Source of the DNA: Perkinsus olseni | Taxonomy: Eukaryota > Perkinsozoa > Perkinsida | Assembly: GCA_013115125.1 (NCBI GenBank) | Contig: JABANN010000086.1 | Span: forward strand, 1 to 64,000 | Direction: 5' to 3' | Length of the DNA: 64,000 nucleotides | In this document: positions 36,231 to 46,576 of the stretch, piece after piece | How positions within the stretch are numbered: the stretch's first letter is position 1 | Layout of the letters: each line of letters begins with the position of its first letter | The notes under the pieces: model-generated | Seen by the model: only the letters and a program-made list of their open reading frames with translations | What the model was told of the DNA's origin: nothing | Database searches by the model: none | Made by a program: the position numbers and the translations under genes

Positions 36231-36539
36231 AACCAGTTCGTGATAATCGTTAGTGCATGGAGCGAGACCATGACGGCGCGCTGATCTTCGAACACGTGAC
36301 TGGGATGGCCACCTCCGTTGAACACGTGCCACAGGCCCGGCTCAGGTTAAGGGGTCGGAGAAAGAAGTGCCCCGTCGGTCATCATGCCAGGGCCGGGCGT
36401 GGGAACACATAGTCACCCATGCACCCTTGACACGTCTAGCCTGGGACCCCTTGTACCGGGGCTGCCACTACGCTGGGATGCCCGCGAACTTGGTTCGGGT
36501 TGAGTGTGGAAGGGCTGAATTCCCAAAGAGGTGGCCTTC

Positions 36540-36700
36540 GAAATCTCTGGGAAGAGACGACGGTAGTGTGTGTGTGAGTGTAGAGTCCAACGCCGACAGA
36601 ACGTTAGTTGTAGCTTAGTTAGACAGTGGTAGACCTCGTCGATTCATCGCAACAGTGTAACATGGTTATAATTGATAACCTGAGTACATTTGCTTGTGTG
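36540..36700. repeat. Direct repeat, left copy (partner 37160-37310)
   Basis: Begins CTCTGGGAAGAGACGACGG and runs through ATTGATAACCTGAGTACATT; the partner starts at 37161 and is about 620 bp away. Each copy includes one ~57-nt element. Confidence 0.8.
36566..36624 (-). repeat. Dispersed ~57-nt element, copy 2
   Basis: Reverse orientation; GAGTCCAACGCCGACAGAAC followed by a variant end TTAGTTGTAGCTTAGTTAGAC. Confidence 0.75.
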
Positions 36701-36752
36701 TGTGTGAGTTTAAAGTCCAACGCCGACAGTACGGCTTGGTTAGACTAGCACC
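36696..36752 (-). repeat. Dispersed ~57-nt element, copy 3
   Basis: Reverse orientation; AAGTCCAACGCCGACAGTAC, then GGCTTGGTTAGACTAGCACC. This is close to the consensus. Confidence 0.8.
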
Positions 36753-36834
36753 GACGTACCTTCCTGAGGGGGATTAGTTCAGCGGCTGAACTTCAGCCTG
36801 TAAAATAGGGTCTGCTCGTCAAGCCAAAGAACGT

Positions 36835-36990
36835 TTCTCTCAGAGCGAGGTCATCGTCAGCTGGGGAACGTCCTTTCCTCCCGGCAGAATCCGCTTCCAC
36901 AGCTGCGGGGGCTGTGCACGACCACGAAACACTAGCGCATCCCGCAGTGTGTCGACCACAAGCATCATCTCCGAGACTCGAAAAGTCCAT
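36835..36990 (-). pseudogene. Unknown coding fragment, paralogue of 56935-57095
   Basis: On the minus strand one frame reads SEMMLVVDTLRDALVFRG and KRILPGGKD. The sequence at 56935-57095 reads MMLVVAHWGEARVTVVD and KRILPEGKE. The frames and order agree, so these are two copies of one lost gene or element. The family is not recognised. Confidence 0.45.
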
Positions 36991-37181
36991 AGCCTGCCTT
37001 AGACTCCCTCTTACCGAAAGCTGACATTCTTACTGGCAGAGGCACATGAATCTAAATTAGATTATGTAATGTCGTCCCCTCCTATTATGCATCTGTCGTA
37101 CTTTTAAAGATTAGCCTTTCACAGAAGCTTGCCATAGCAGTACACCGGTTCACACCTCATCTCTGGGAAAAGACGACGGGA

Positions 37182-37239
37182 GTGTGTGTCAGTGTAGAGT
37201 CCAACGCCGACAGAACGTTAGTTGTAGCTTAGTTAGACA
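37182..37239 (-). repeat. Dispersed ~57-nt element, copy 4
   Basis: Reverse orientation; nearly identical to copy 2 and part of the same direct repeat. Confidence 0.75.
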
Positions 37240-37415
37240 GTGGTAGACCTCGTCGATTCATCGCAACAGCGTAACATGGTTATAATTGATAACCTGAGTA
37301 CATTTGCTTGTGATTATCATATGAACATTTTACTGCAACATCAAAACCGTATCCCGTCGGGAACCGTCGGCCCTTCGTACCCTGCATTAGGCCCTCAATC
37401 AGGCATTCCCGCCCT

Positions 37416-37457
37416 GTGTGTGTGAGTTTGAAGTCCAAGGCCCACAGTACGGCTTAG
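37416..37457 (-). repeat. Dispersed ~57-nt element, copy 5 (partial)
   Basis: Reverse orientation; AAGTCCAAGGCCCACAGTAC then GGCTTAG. The outer end is lost. Confidence 0.65.
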
Positions 37458-37997
37458 AAGTACGGCAGTCTGCCCTGTAAAAGCGCCTCATCAACCGATT
37501 GTGTGCGCGCCACTTGCCTCTGCGAGGCCTTCTCCAGTAGAGAATCTCTACGGCCTCCCTCTCTCCCTCCTTACGGTTAGCGACTGGGTTCGTTTATTTA
37601 CTGAACTGAGGCGGGCGGATGAGGGGGAGCACAAGGCCGGTCGCAGTCACCAAACTATTGGCGCGCGAGCTCGCGCTGTTAGAATCGAAAAAGACGTGCC
37701 CTACTGCACCTTGTTCTACTCGATGTATAAATGGACATTTTGAATCGACCCTGAGTGATTGTGTCACGGATTACTGGCCGTTCCAGGCTGTACTTCAACC
37801 GAGCTCCTCGGTTGCTATGGTTGCCTTCGATCATTTGTTCGGAATCACCCCTGCCGTTCACTCCACCCATATGACAGGTACGAGAGTCAGTACGCCGTAG
37901 AGTGCACAGTATATGTTTCAACCTTTCAGGAACGGCATTCCCAAGTCACGCGGAGCATGCCGATTCGCTCGGAAGAGATTATACTTTAGATCACGGC

Positions 37998-39011
37998 ATG
38001 GATCGAGAGGACCCAGGTGGAATGAGATGGCCGCTTGAGGCCTGGAATTTTTTAGTCTCAGGGACACTGCAGTCGGACGAGCCTGTGCACAATCACCCAT
38101 CGCTGCACGAAGAGGGAGTAGATGGCAGTGTGCAAGAAGGATCCCTTCAAACGGCCAATCACCAGCATTCGGAGGGACATGATGGAACAGAAGGGCATAC
38201 TCCTGGTGGGTCTCGAGCAGTCGTCGCGCTAGTGTTACTCAACACTGTGAAAGAGAAGGTACGGCTCCACAACCTCATCATCACAAGCACGATGAGGCCG
38301 GGAATGATGATGACGACGGAGGCTATGGTGATGACGATGGAGGCTATGATGATGACGATGGAGGCTTTGATGATGACGGAGGGGACTATGATGACTACGA
38401 CGATGACGGCCCTGATTATGAAGACTTGGAGAACGTGCTCAACCCCGCGGCTGTGCAGCAAAGCTCCTTTGCCGAAATCAGCCCAGGAAATTTGGAATCT
38501 ACAGCCAAGGCGGGGCGGTGAGCGGCTACGGGTCAATCATTTTCAAGTGCTTCCACGATACCTCGTGCGTCTCAATAAGACACTCAGAGAGTGCTGTAGG
38601 AAGCCCCTCTGGGTCGCCGCCTTCGCTGGAAATCATATTTTTCAGGATATGTGCAACGAATGATCTTGGTCACACGTTGGTGGAAGGGCTGGTCGCTTTT
38701 GGAGTGGGCATCGGAGTCTTCGTCACCGCGTGCGGAGGGATCGCCTTCTATATCAAGTCCAAAGTGGAAGAGGAACAACGTAGGCGCCATAATCATCAAC
38801 CATGCCCTGCTGATTACGGATCCGGTAAACTTGCGCGAGAGTCACTAAGTCAGAGTGGGGTCATCAAGCCACAGGGCTATAGATGGAAACGCGCGATAAA
38901 ACGATTGTGTACACATTCCGGAGTTCAGGCCGAGTAATGGCTCGTATGAGCGAAGTTCACGATGTACAGCGAGGCATCGACAAGGCAGCAGATGATGCAA
39001 ACCCTGCATGA
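37998..39011 (+). CDS. His/Asp-rich single-pass membrane protein
   Basis: Unrecognised. The frame from Met 37998 runs through a His-rich part (VHNHPSLHEEG, TANHQHSEGHDGTEGH). A 53-nt intron (about 38211-38260) leads to PQPHHHKHDEAGNDDDDGGY and a minisatellite-coded run of DDDDGGY/F units (about 38300-38420). Two further short introns join AGRHSESAVGSPSGICATND to a clear membrane span, GLVAFGVGIGVFVTACGGIA, followed by a basic cytosolic start FYIKSKVEEEQRRR. The 3' end may be the TAA at 38937 or, through another intron, a last exon with DVQRGIDKAADDA (to 39011), which is also kept in the truncated paralogue at 60.1-60.5 kb. No signal peptide is obvious. A metal-binding or adhesive ectodomain is possible but unproven. 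Confidence 0.6.
38290..38425 (+). repeat. In-frame acidic minisatellite
   Basis: 18-21-nt units of the form GATGATGACGATGGAGGCTWT encode repeated DDDDGGY/F in the membrane-protein gene. Confidence 0.85.
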
Positions 39012-39102
39012 TAGATTGAGGCGGCTTTTCTGCATCCTTGGAGTTACGTGATGTTACTACGCTCACTCGTGCCCGTTATTTGGTGTTGAGTCCTGCCTAA
39101 GG

Positions 39103-39182
39103 GGTGCCGTGTAGTTCAGCGCTCGGCCATGCTTCTAAGGAGCGTCTGGTCGTAGCCCTTATGTTCGATCGCGTATCCGTCC
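39103..39182 (+). pseudogene. tRNA-like relic
   Basis: Shows GTGTAGTTCAGCGCTCGGC (D-arm style), ATGCT/AGCGT around TCTAAGG, and ATGTTCGATCG (T-loop style). Acceptor strands do not pair, so it is a relic at most. Confidence 0.3.
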
Positions 39183-39671
39183 AAACGAAGTAAATAAAGC
39201 CTGAGAGGTGCATAAAATCCATCGTGTTACGTGAGCAGAGCATTGCTGGGCGCATGAGTTTCGTGGCAGAGATGGAGCAGAAGAACCTTGTTCCTGACTC
39301 GAGCTCAAACAACAGCACCCTGGAATGGAGTGCGATCCAGTTTGAGGCTTCCGTCCATTGAATGCGTGGATATGTCATATCGACGCTATGACCTTGCATG
39401 CTAGACCAACGGGTGACCCCTTTCGATACTCACACAATCGGAAGGTGTCAAGGATGGAATATATCGTTAACCATCATTGGGCAGAACAGAGATTCCTCTG
39501 ATACCTCGCCGCACAGCATGTTACCAGAGAACAGAACTTGTCGCTTAAATGGCGACCTTGTCGGCTCCCTAGTGGGAGCCGGTGAAAGATAGAGCAAACG
39601 AAATACAAGACATAAGGAACGTATAGGAATAGAAGAGCTATTGAATAGCTCGAATCATAGCACATCGCTTA

Positions 39672-41225
39672 TCATACATCACTCATGACCTCATCTCGTT
39701 TCGATTCTTCGAGCTCGGCCGCGCCCATTCCACCAGCATTCAAGGCTGCAACCTTGTTAAAGTAGGGAATGAGAGAAAGCGAGGCAACAGCACCAAGAAC
39801 ACATAGTGCCAAAAGAACGAGGTAGTAGTAGTCGTAGTGTGCTCCTCTAACGGCCTCTTCAGTCGGGTTATTGACATCGAAATTGGGAAGCCATTCCGAG
39901 CATACTTGGAATAGTACTGCCGACAGAGCATTAGCGATAGAGAAGAAGCACAGGTTGATCGCTGAAGAAACAGCCTTGAGAGGCCCCGGCGAGTGAGTGA
40001 ATGCAACTTCGAAAGAAGTTGAGATGATGAAGATCTCACCAGCAGCAATCAACCAGAACTGGGGGATTTGCCACCAGATTGGAACAGAAAAGATCGGCTT
40101 TGACATGACCATGTACTCGACGCCGAGGGCAACAAGCAGAGACGCAGCGCCCAAAAGCGAGCCAATGCAGCAACGCACCAGAACAGATGGCATGAGATTG
40201 TGACGTCTCAGAAGGGGAAACAGAACCGTGTCCACCAGCACACTTGTCAAGATGACGGCAATGGGGTCCACGTTCTGCATCATCTGTGCTGGCATCTGCC
40301 ATCCAGAGATGGTTGTGTCCATCTTCTTACCTTGCGTTAAGAACGCTGTGGTCATGTTGTTGCAGGCCATCACGAAAGGAATTATGAGGGAAAATAGAGG
40401 CACTAGTCGGAACAGTGCCTTTGCATCCTCGATGAAACTATCGTTGAAACGGCCGCCATTGGATTTCTTGTTTCCTTCGAGTGAACACCGCGTAACGGAG
40501 AAATAGATGACCTTCAGGATCTCCAATACGGCGGACCCTTGAGGCTTCGGCTTCACATAATGGCCCATCATGTCACCCGCAACGAAAGCAACCGTAGCGA
40601 CGACGAAGGCGACGAGAGGGAAAGCGAAGCTTGCAGTGAAAGAGACCGACTCAGCTAGAATCGGAGTGACAACTCCACCAACAATGGAGCCAACGTTAAT
40701 ACAGGCATAGAAGTAGGTGTAGTATCTTGTTATGAGCGCCTTGTGCTCCTCGGGATGGAACTGTTGGGCTCCCATAACGTTGACACAACTTTTGATACCA
40801 CCCGCACCGAATGCGATGAGGAAAAGTAGTGAGACGTGAACCATCCACGGTTGACTGATCGAGTGTATCGTAGAGAGCGTAAGGAGACCCAAGCCCGCCA
40901 TGTAGACGAGGGAGAATATCAGAATAGTCAAGTAGAGACCGAGAATTGTATCCGACAGCACGGCGGAAAGCAGTGGGGTAACGTATAGTATGGCATTGAA
41001 AGTCGCAATGTACGAGTTAGCACCAGCATCGTCAACTCCGAGGTATTCCTTGAGGAAGAGTTGGAGATTGGGCATCAACCCATAGAAGGCCAGGCGCTCA
41101 CAGAGCTCCTGCAGCAAGACGAAGAGGACGGCCTTCCGCATGGGATGCTTGTAGTAATGATAAACGTTACCCGAGACATCAGTCCAAGAGTACGGTTTTT
41201 CACTGCCGCCCGAAGACACGGCCAT
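39672..41225 (-). CDS. Proton-coupled oligopeptide transporter (POT/PTR family)
   Basis: Intronless, 517 residues. Members import di- and tripeptides or nitrate with protons, through 12 membrane helices. Seen here: the first signature ELCERLAFYGLMPNLQLFLK (E-x-x-E-R form, about residues 41-60), the helix-5 signature YYTYFYACINVGSIVG (F-Y-x-x-I-N-x-G-S form), hydrophobic segments spaced as in the family, and the late block GEIFIISTSFEVAFTHSPG, matching the conserved E-x(2)-F-x(9)-A-P region. The tail is short and acidic. The ATG at 41225 is the first in frame. The lack of introns matches the usual length, so the gene looks whole. Confidence 0.93.
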   Translation of the reverse strand: MAVSSGGSEKPYSWTDVSGNVYHYYKHPMRKAVLFVLLQELCERLAFYGLMPNLQLFLKEYLGVDDAGANSYIATFNAILYVTPLLSAVLSDTILGLYLTILIFSLVYMAGLGLLTLSTIHSISQPWMVHVSLLFLIAFGAGGIKSCVNVMGAQQFHPEEHKALITRYYTYFYACINVGSIVGGVVTPILAESVSFTASFAFPLVAFVVATVAFVAGDMMGHYVKPKPQGSAVLEILKVIYFSVTRCSLEGNKKSNGGRFNDSFIEDAKALFRLVPLFSLIIPFVMACNNMTTAFLTQGKKMDTTISGWQMPAQMMQNVDPIAVILTSVLVDTVLFPLLRRHNLMPSVLVRCCIGSLLGAASLLVALGVEYMVMSKPIFSVPIWWQIPQFWLIAAGEIFIISTSFEVAFTHSPGPLKAVSSAINLCFFSIANALSAVLFQVCSEWLPNFDVNNPTEEAVRGAHYDYYYLVLLALCVLGAVASLSLIPYFNKVAALNAGGMGAAELEESKRDEVMSDV

Positions 41226-42177
41226 GCTGGTGAGAAATAAATCCCTGGAAAACGGCTACCTACGCTTCCGAGACCCGAGCCTGCGGGGCAGCAGGATGCC
41301 ACTGTAGAGTCTACCCCAAGAGCTCAAGAGACAGCACGAGTCCTTCCTTGGACGGAGAGAAACGTGCTGGATGATTTGGACCTTTTGAATCTCAAACAGT
41401 CGTGATCACCGTCGTCGACAACGAAGAATAACCCGTTTTCCCTAGCTGGTTATTTGAAGGCAGTTCATAGACTTTAGAAGCAGCCTACGTAGACCGGCCG
41501 ACTGCGGGCACTGCGGGACAAGGGCATCCCGCCTTTCATTGCGCCCGCCAAGATGATCGGTTGGTTGTAGCTGAGTCGGCCACACTAGAAACCCGTAGGG
41601 CTCCAATTTGGTGCGGAAGGCGGGGAGAAGCTAGGAGTTGGCGTGGAAGATACAGTTGAATATGATGACACTGCCATCATGATGGCGCTTGGCGCAGGGA
41701 GACTATGGAACGGCGATATAGCGAGCCTGATATGGTGACACATCGCGCCCTGCACGCGTGATGCCCTCGGCTGCGGAGCTCCTATCTTCAGACTCTGGAG
41801 TCCAGACCCGTACGAAGTTTGATTGCCCAGAACTGTTCTCCTTGACGAGGTGTGCGAGTCACATACCTCGGGCCATCGCATAACACGACAGCTACTAGGG
41901 ATTTTTGTGAGGGTATGAGTTCTAGTTCGGAGTCGAGTTCTATTTGTGGAGGGGTATGAGTGACCCACCATACATAGAGTGCATTTCGATTTCGCCTGCT
42001 CCGATCTTCCCTTGGTTACATCAAACGGAAACGGGCGCCGCCCGTGCTTCTCCCGCACTCACACTGACCTTCGGTTTTGAAACAATAGGGAACAAGGTAC
42101 GTCACATGACCCATCTCTGGATCCTTACACCTCCGAAAGCGGCCTTGAGAGGCATAGCGCAACACCGGTCGATGGGG
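41226..42177. other. Intergenic region
   Basis: A 157-codon open frame lies on the minus strand (41585-42058) but its composition is that of chance sequence. No other feature is supported. Confidence 0.45.
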
Positions 42178-43080
42178 TCAAGGAAACTGAGCAGTGTTCA
42201 ACTCTGCAACCTCTGGCAGCACCGTACGCATGAACGTATCCATACGGTTGAGCTGCTGAATAGCTCGAACTGTTTCCAACATACGCGGTGCGTAAAACAA
42301 CTTCGAGTTCAAATTGACGGCCCTGAGCTCGCAGGATGAATAAACGAAACCCATCGGGAGTAGTCCATCTTCACCTCTGTAGGAGCTCTTCCGCTTCTTT
42401 ATTGCGCATCTGAGAGAGATCATCCCAAGCCTCACACATGATGATTCCTCCCAAGTTGGCCAGAGCGTAGCTGTTCATAGGGTCCAGCTCGACAGCCAAA
42501 CGCAGTAGGCGCTCTTCCTCTGATTGCGTTCTCGCAAAGAGAGCGAGGCCATTTACAGCATACGAATTTTTCGGATCAGCAGCCTGAGAACAACTTCCAC
42601 ACTTTCGCTCTGCCGAAAACAGGAGAGGACTCACGTGGGCCTCTTCGTACAAAGTCTTAGCTCTCTGTCGATCTCTCGTGGCGTACTTGACATCAGCAAG
42701 CCGCGTAATGAAGTTAACATCTGTACAGCAGCGATGAGAAGATACATAGGAGTACCCGAAGAACCTCGAAAAATCGATAGGGCCCGATCGTAGAGCTCGA
42801 TGGCTGCCTCGAAGTCACGCTCTTCATACGCTACTACTCCCTAAAAGGCGGGAAGGCTCAGAGATTTCCAAGAGACGTTGATGCATCGTGTTGGAACAAC
42901 CGCCCTACCTCAGAAGCCTCAAGAGATGCATGAAACACTTCCTTAGGAGACACGCCCGCGATTCGCGTAATGGATGGTATCACGCGACAGGCTCGCAGCC
43001 GAGTGTCGGTCCAGGCGAGCTCAGAATCGAAGACTTTATAAATCTTGGTGGAAGTAAGGCCAAACCTGAGGGAGCCAGCC
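42178..43080 (-). CDS. TPR-repeat protein
   Basis: Exons joined through short introns read, from high to low coordinate: VSPKEVFHASLEASE, GVVAYEERDFEAAIELYDRAL, VNFITRLADVKYATRDRQRA with KTLYEEAH, AADPKNSYAVNGLALFART, then EEERLLRLAVELDPMNSYAL with ANLGGIIM, and AVNLNSKLFYAPRMLETVRA. Several 34-residue units show the TPR pattern (A/G at 8, Y at 11, A at 20, P at 32). Introns include one of 51 nt near 42614. Stop at 42178-42180. TPR arrays bind partner proteins; the partner is not evident. The 5' end above about 43000 is uncertain (TRLRACRVIPSITRIAGV looks coding). Confidence 0.7.
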
Positions 43081-43590
43081 GTCTAATCCCCAGCATGAGT
43101 ACGGTGTCGACTCACGCCGCCAAAGAGGGCACCGAGAGGAACTGCATGATGTAGCTCTGGATGACCTCAACTTGCAGGACCCGATCGACAGCCGGGGATG
43201 TGCTGATAGTATCCGAGGTTGCAGGCGACCCTGCGCCCATCCTATTATGGAGAACAGAAATGGATATACCGGGCCAGGAGAGCCCCTGACAGCAGACCTG
43301 GGAACGATGAGCTACACCGTACCTTTGAACAACGCAAAAGCATCGCTCAACATAAGAATCAGAAGGAATGATGGACCCTTATATGAGGGAACAGCCGTAG
43401 TCGAGCTCACAAGCCCTGCAATCATGTTTTTAAACTTCCGCCACGGCCAATGGTACAATAATCTTGAAGTCGATAATCTTCCACAATGCGTGGATGAGAG
43501 CTTAATGCTTCGTAATAAGACTCGACTAAGACTTTGACGTTCAATGAATCGGATAACTCAATAACTCTGCCGAGCGACCATGAGGGCCAC

Positions 43591-44966
43591 TCACACCTTA
43601 GCAAATCGGATCGGTCTCTCGGCAATATTCTTCGCGGCGCGTGCCATCATTTGACGGGCCTTGGTATCTTCAGGATTCGCCTCAGTCCAACGCATGTGTA
43701 GCATCCATATACTCTTGATAACGTGAACCTGCCAACAAGGCTTCCACGGTCGAGGGCTGGTCGGGCTCTTCTCACCTGCCCAGGGTCCTTGTTAACAATT
43801 TCCTGCCCTTGCTGAGTCCATGTAGTCCAATCAACTTCCAGCTCGTCCGCCTCGCCGTTTCCCTGAACCCACGCCTTGAGGTCCTTCGCACCCGGAAGTC
43901 CTCGCTGAGCGAAAGCTGCCATATACGCGCGGAACCAGGAGTCCACCGCAGACCTTGCCGTATCGACATTAGCGGCACCCAAATGGGGCACCAGCCTCGC
44001 CAAGGCGTAGAGAGAGGTCCAGCCGTGGAGAACGAAGAACTCATTGTCAGAGTAATAGAGGGCAGCAGCGGCAAGAGGGACGACCTGCTCCGAGATCACA
44101 CGCTGGAGTTCTTCGAAGTCTTCCGGCCAATCAACCCTTTGCTTCAGCAATACACCGCTGAGCTCGGGCTTAGTTAGGAAATCTGCACGAGCGGTACCAG
44201 AGGGGAGCGGTAGCATCTCTGAGACGGCCTGAGTGAAGTTGAAAAGGATCTCCACTGGGCTGCCAGATGTGCTCGGAATGACCATCGAAGCTTCTTCCGA
44301 ATCGTAGTCCCGCATGGTCCTGACGTGCAGGTAGGCCAGGCCTTCTGCTAGCAGCAGACCGTTCTCGGCTTCCAACGCCACGCCAGTGAGTATCAGGGGA
44401 TGGAAGGCAGCCCCACCAAGGCCCCTTCGGACTCGAGGGAAATGAGCACGCACTACGTCATCGAGGCTGGCCGCGTCTCGAACCTCGGAGTCGAAGTACT
44501 TGAGGAAGGAGCCGTAGTGTTCCCTCTTGCTATTAACGTACTTCTCAACGTCAGTAACGTTATTGATCGGAACATCGGGAGGTACTGCCGGGTCCAGGCG
44601 CTCTTCGTACTTCATGAAGTCATCTATTGTAGCGTTACTCCCAGCACCCGACCTTGCCAAGGAGATCGACAAATAGGGGGAATGGTCCGTGAAGTAGCCG
44701 TTGTACTCTATGTTGTGCCTTCTGCCGTATGTGCACAGGTCGCCGACAAGACCGGAAACAGCAGCGACCGGCAGTAGAGTGTTCGGCTGGGCCTCGGCGG
44801 GGATCTCCTCAGGCTTCCTCGCAACGAGGCATTTGAGGCCGTAGAGGCCAGCGAAGATGACCACAATGACAACGAAGCCGATAACGACATTCCGAAGGCG
44901 CCTCTTGGGTTGGCGGGCGGGGTTGATCAGAGGCAAGGTGAGCTCAGTGGGTTCAGAGCGCGGCAT
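43591..44966 (-). CDS. Membrane-anchored questin-oxidase-like protein
   Basis: Two exons, 43776-44966 and 43591-43728, with a 47-nt GT-AG intron; 442 residues. The start MPRSEPTELTLPLINP is followed by a basic stretch and a membrane anchor (NVVIGFVVIVVIFAGLYGLK), so the rest is probably luminal. The domain resembles the questin oxidase/AflY family (DUF4243): NGYFTDHSPYLSISLARSGA near residue 90, FHPLILTGVALEAENGLLLA and EGLAYLHV in the middle, and FFVLHGWTSLYALARLVPHL late. Known members carry out Baeyer-Villiger-type ring opening of anthraquinones in fungal polyketide pathways. No polyketide cluster is near, so the substrate is open. Splicing replaces an unlikely basic C-terminus with VHVIKSIWMLHMRW, which fits the family better. 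Confidence 0.65.
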
Positions 44967-45055
44967 ACCACAAGTTCAACAACTGGCCTCAACTATAGGG
45001 GCCCCTCGTAGCGGCTATTGAGATGATAACTCTAAGTTTGGTAGGAAAGAAACGT

Positions 45056-46264
45056 TCATCGCATATGCCGCTGCCGCTCGGCACTAGTCATAGTTGTCAG
45101 CATCTTTACAACGTCTTCCACTCGAACGCCACGGCCCTTCACAGCGACCTGAGGGGAACAACAATAGCTCATCTGCTTCCAAGTACACCCGGGGATACCT
45201 CGCCCTCCTCAAGCTCGCTCTTAGTCGCCGATGGCGCCGCTGGCCGCAGGGGCACTGCACTCTCCTCAACAGCATCCTGAGAACCGAGGCGGTGGCCTTT
45301 CCATATTGATTCGCTCGGTGGTCTACTATAGTATTGCTGATGACCTTGTCCATGGCCCGGTTGTAGAGGTCGATCTTCCTCTCCATCTTCTGCCGTTTAA
45401 CCTCAGGGGCCTCCCCACTGTTCTTGGCTGCCTCAGCGTCCCGGGCCTTCCGCTTCGTAGCTTTACTCGTGGCCGTGGGTTCCCCAGTCGGTCCCACTTT
45501 GTACCTTACCAGCACATCTACATCACCCATCATCCCTCATTACTGCTACTCAGCTCGCTCGGGCAACTTGAGCATCTCCGGTACCGCAGCCGGACTCATG
45601 TAGATGTGGGTCCCTGGCGCTACGCCCAGCTGAAGCGAGAAGCTCACCATGACCATCGTCCACAAGGACCAGCCTCACCAAGTAGAAATCACGATGCATG
45701 GCAGTTTGGATCTGCTTTAGGGTCGTTATGAGGTTGCTCATCTTCTGCAGCAGTGCCTCCCAATACCTGCGTGGTTGCATCGAGCCAGCCGTCAGTCCGT
45801 AACGATACTACGCTTGTTTCTGCAGCGTCGAAGGCTCTGTCTGCTGCGGCCCCCCTCCATCACCCTCGATGTCGAAGCCAGCTCCAGAAATCTGAACGGG
45901 ACCAATGACTGCAGGAAGTTAGACGTTGATGTCCTATCAGAGTCCGCGGCCAATGACATTCTCGGGCTCAAAAACAGTACCTCCCTTGGGCGAGTGACTA
46001 CTTGTCTGAGGGTCCTTTCTACTACCGAAATCGCGGATCTACACTCGTCACAAGCACCAAAGACGGGACTCGCTGAAAGGTTCAGATTCGAGGACTTTTA
46101 GGAGGAGACGCTCAGACTCGAGCTCAGAATCCTTACCCCAGACGAGGATACGGTGTCACTACCCGTGTGATGGACAATAGGTCCATCCTGAGGAGCTGAT
46201 CACGGAAGGTGTTCAGCTTCTTCTGCAGCATTCGAAGGTGAGCCAAGTACTCCCGGGAGTCCAT
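45056..46264 (-). CDS. Unrecognised nuclear-type protein (multi-exon)
   Basis: Start proposed at Met 46264 (MDSREYLAHLRMLQKKLN), a helical stretch. Later exons read ISGAGFDIEGDGG, then across a short intron AYWEALLQKMSNLITTLKQI, LLGVAPGTHIYMSPAAVPEM, DVLVRYKVGPTGEP, two basic clusters that look like nuclear localisation signals (KATKRKARDAEAAK and EVKRQKMERK), and finally ELEEGEVAVKGRGVRVEDVV with stop at 45056-45058. Introns are 42-50 nt. The small helical head, the YMSP/PEM segment and the basic tail recall small Mediator subunits, but I cannot assign one. A stretch near 45900-46100 is open on both strands and its exon use is uncertain. Confidence 0.5.
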
Positions 46265-46576
46265 GACTTAGGGAAGAGTTGGTACAAAAAGAAACTATCC
46301 TCACTTCCTCTCAGACGGACTACAACACCACCGCTAGGGCGCACAGTAGCGACGTTTGCAGTCACGGCCAACCTCTCCCCTCGTTAAAAGGAGAGCAAGC
46401 AGCACTACTCCGGTGGGAACTTATGATTGAGCAGGGATATTCCCACAACCAGACAGGGCCAACTGGTGACACGATCGACCCCGTGTCCCCCCCCCAGTGT
46501 GAGAAATGATGAACTCAACCGTATCATAGAATAACAGCAAACAGCAATGAACAACACGGCATGCACAACAATCTCG

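Noticed and set aside
36769-36835. tRNA-like GGGGGATTAGTTCAGCGGCTG segment
   Set aside because: Only a D-arm-like part is present; the anticodon stem does not pair and there is no T-arm.
37902-38663. Long plus-strand open frame rich in Met and Thr (M-M-M-T-x-E-A repeats)
   Set aside because: It is the wrong frame of the acidic minisatellite; the frame giving DDDDGGY joins cleanly to the membrane-span exons.
41585-42058. 157-codon minus-strand open frame
   Set aside because: No Met-associated context, no splice partners, composition like random sequence of this base content.
45775-46101. Plus-strand 108-codon open frame
   Set aside because: It overlaps a gene reading on the minus strand with consistent 42-50-nt introns; no start context or homology on the plus strand.
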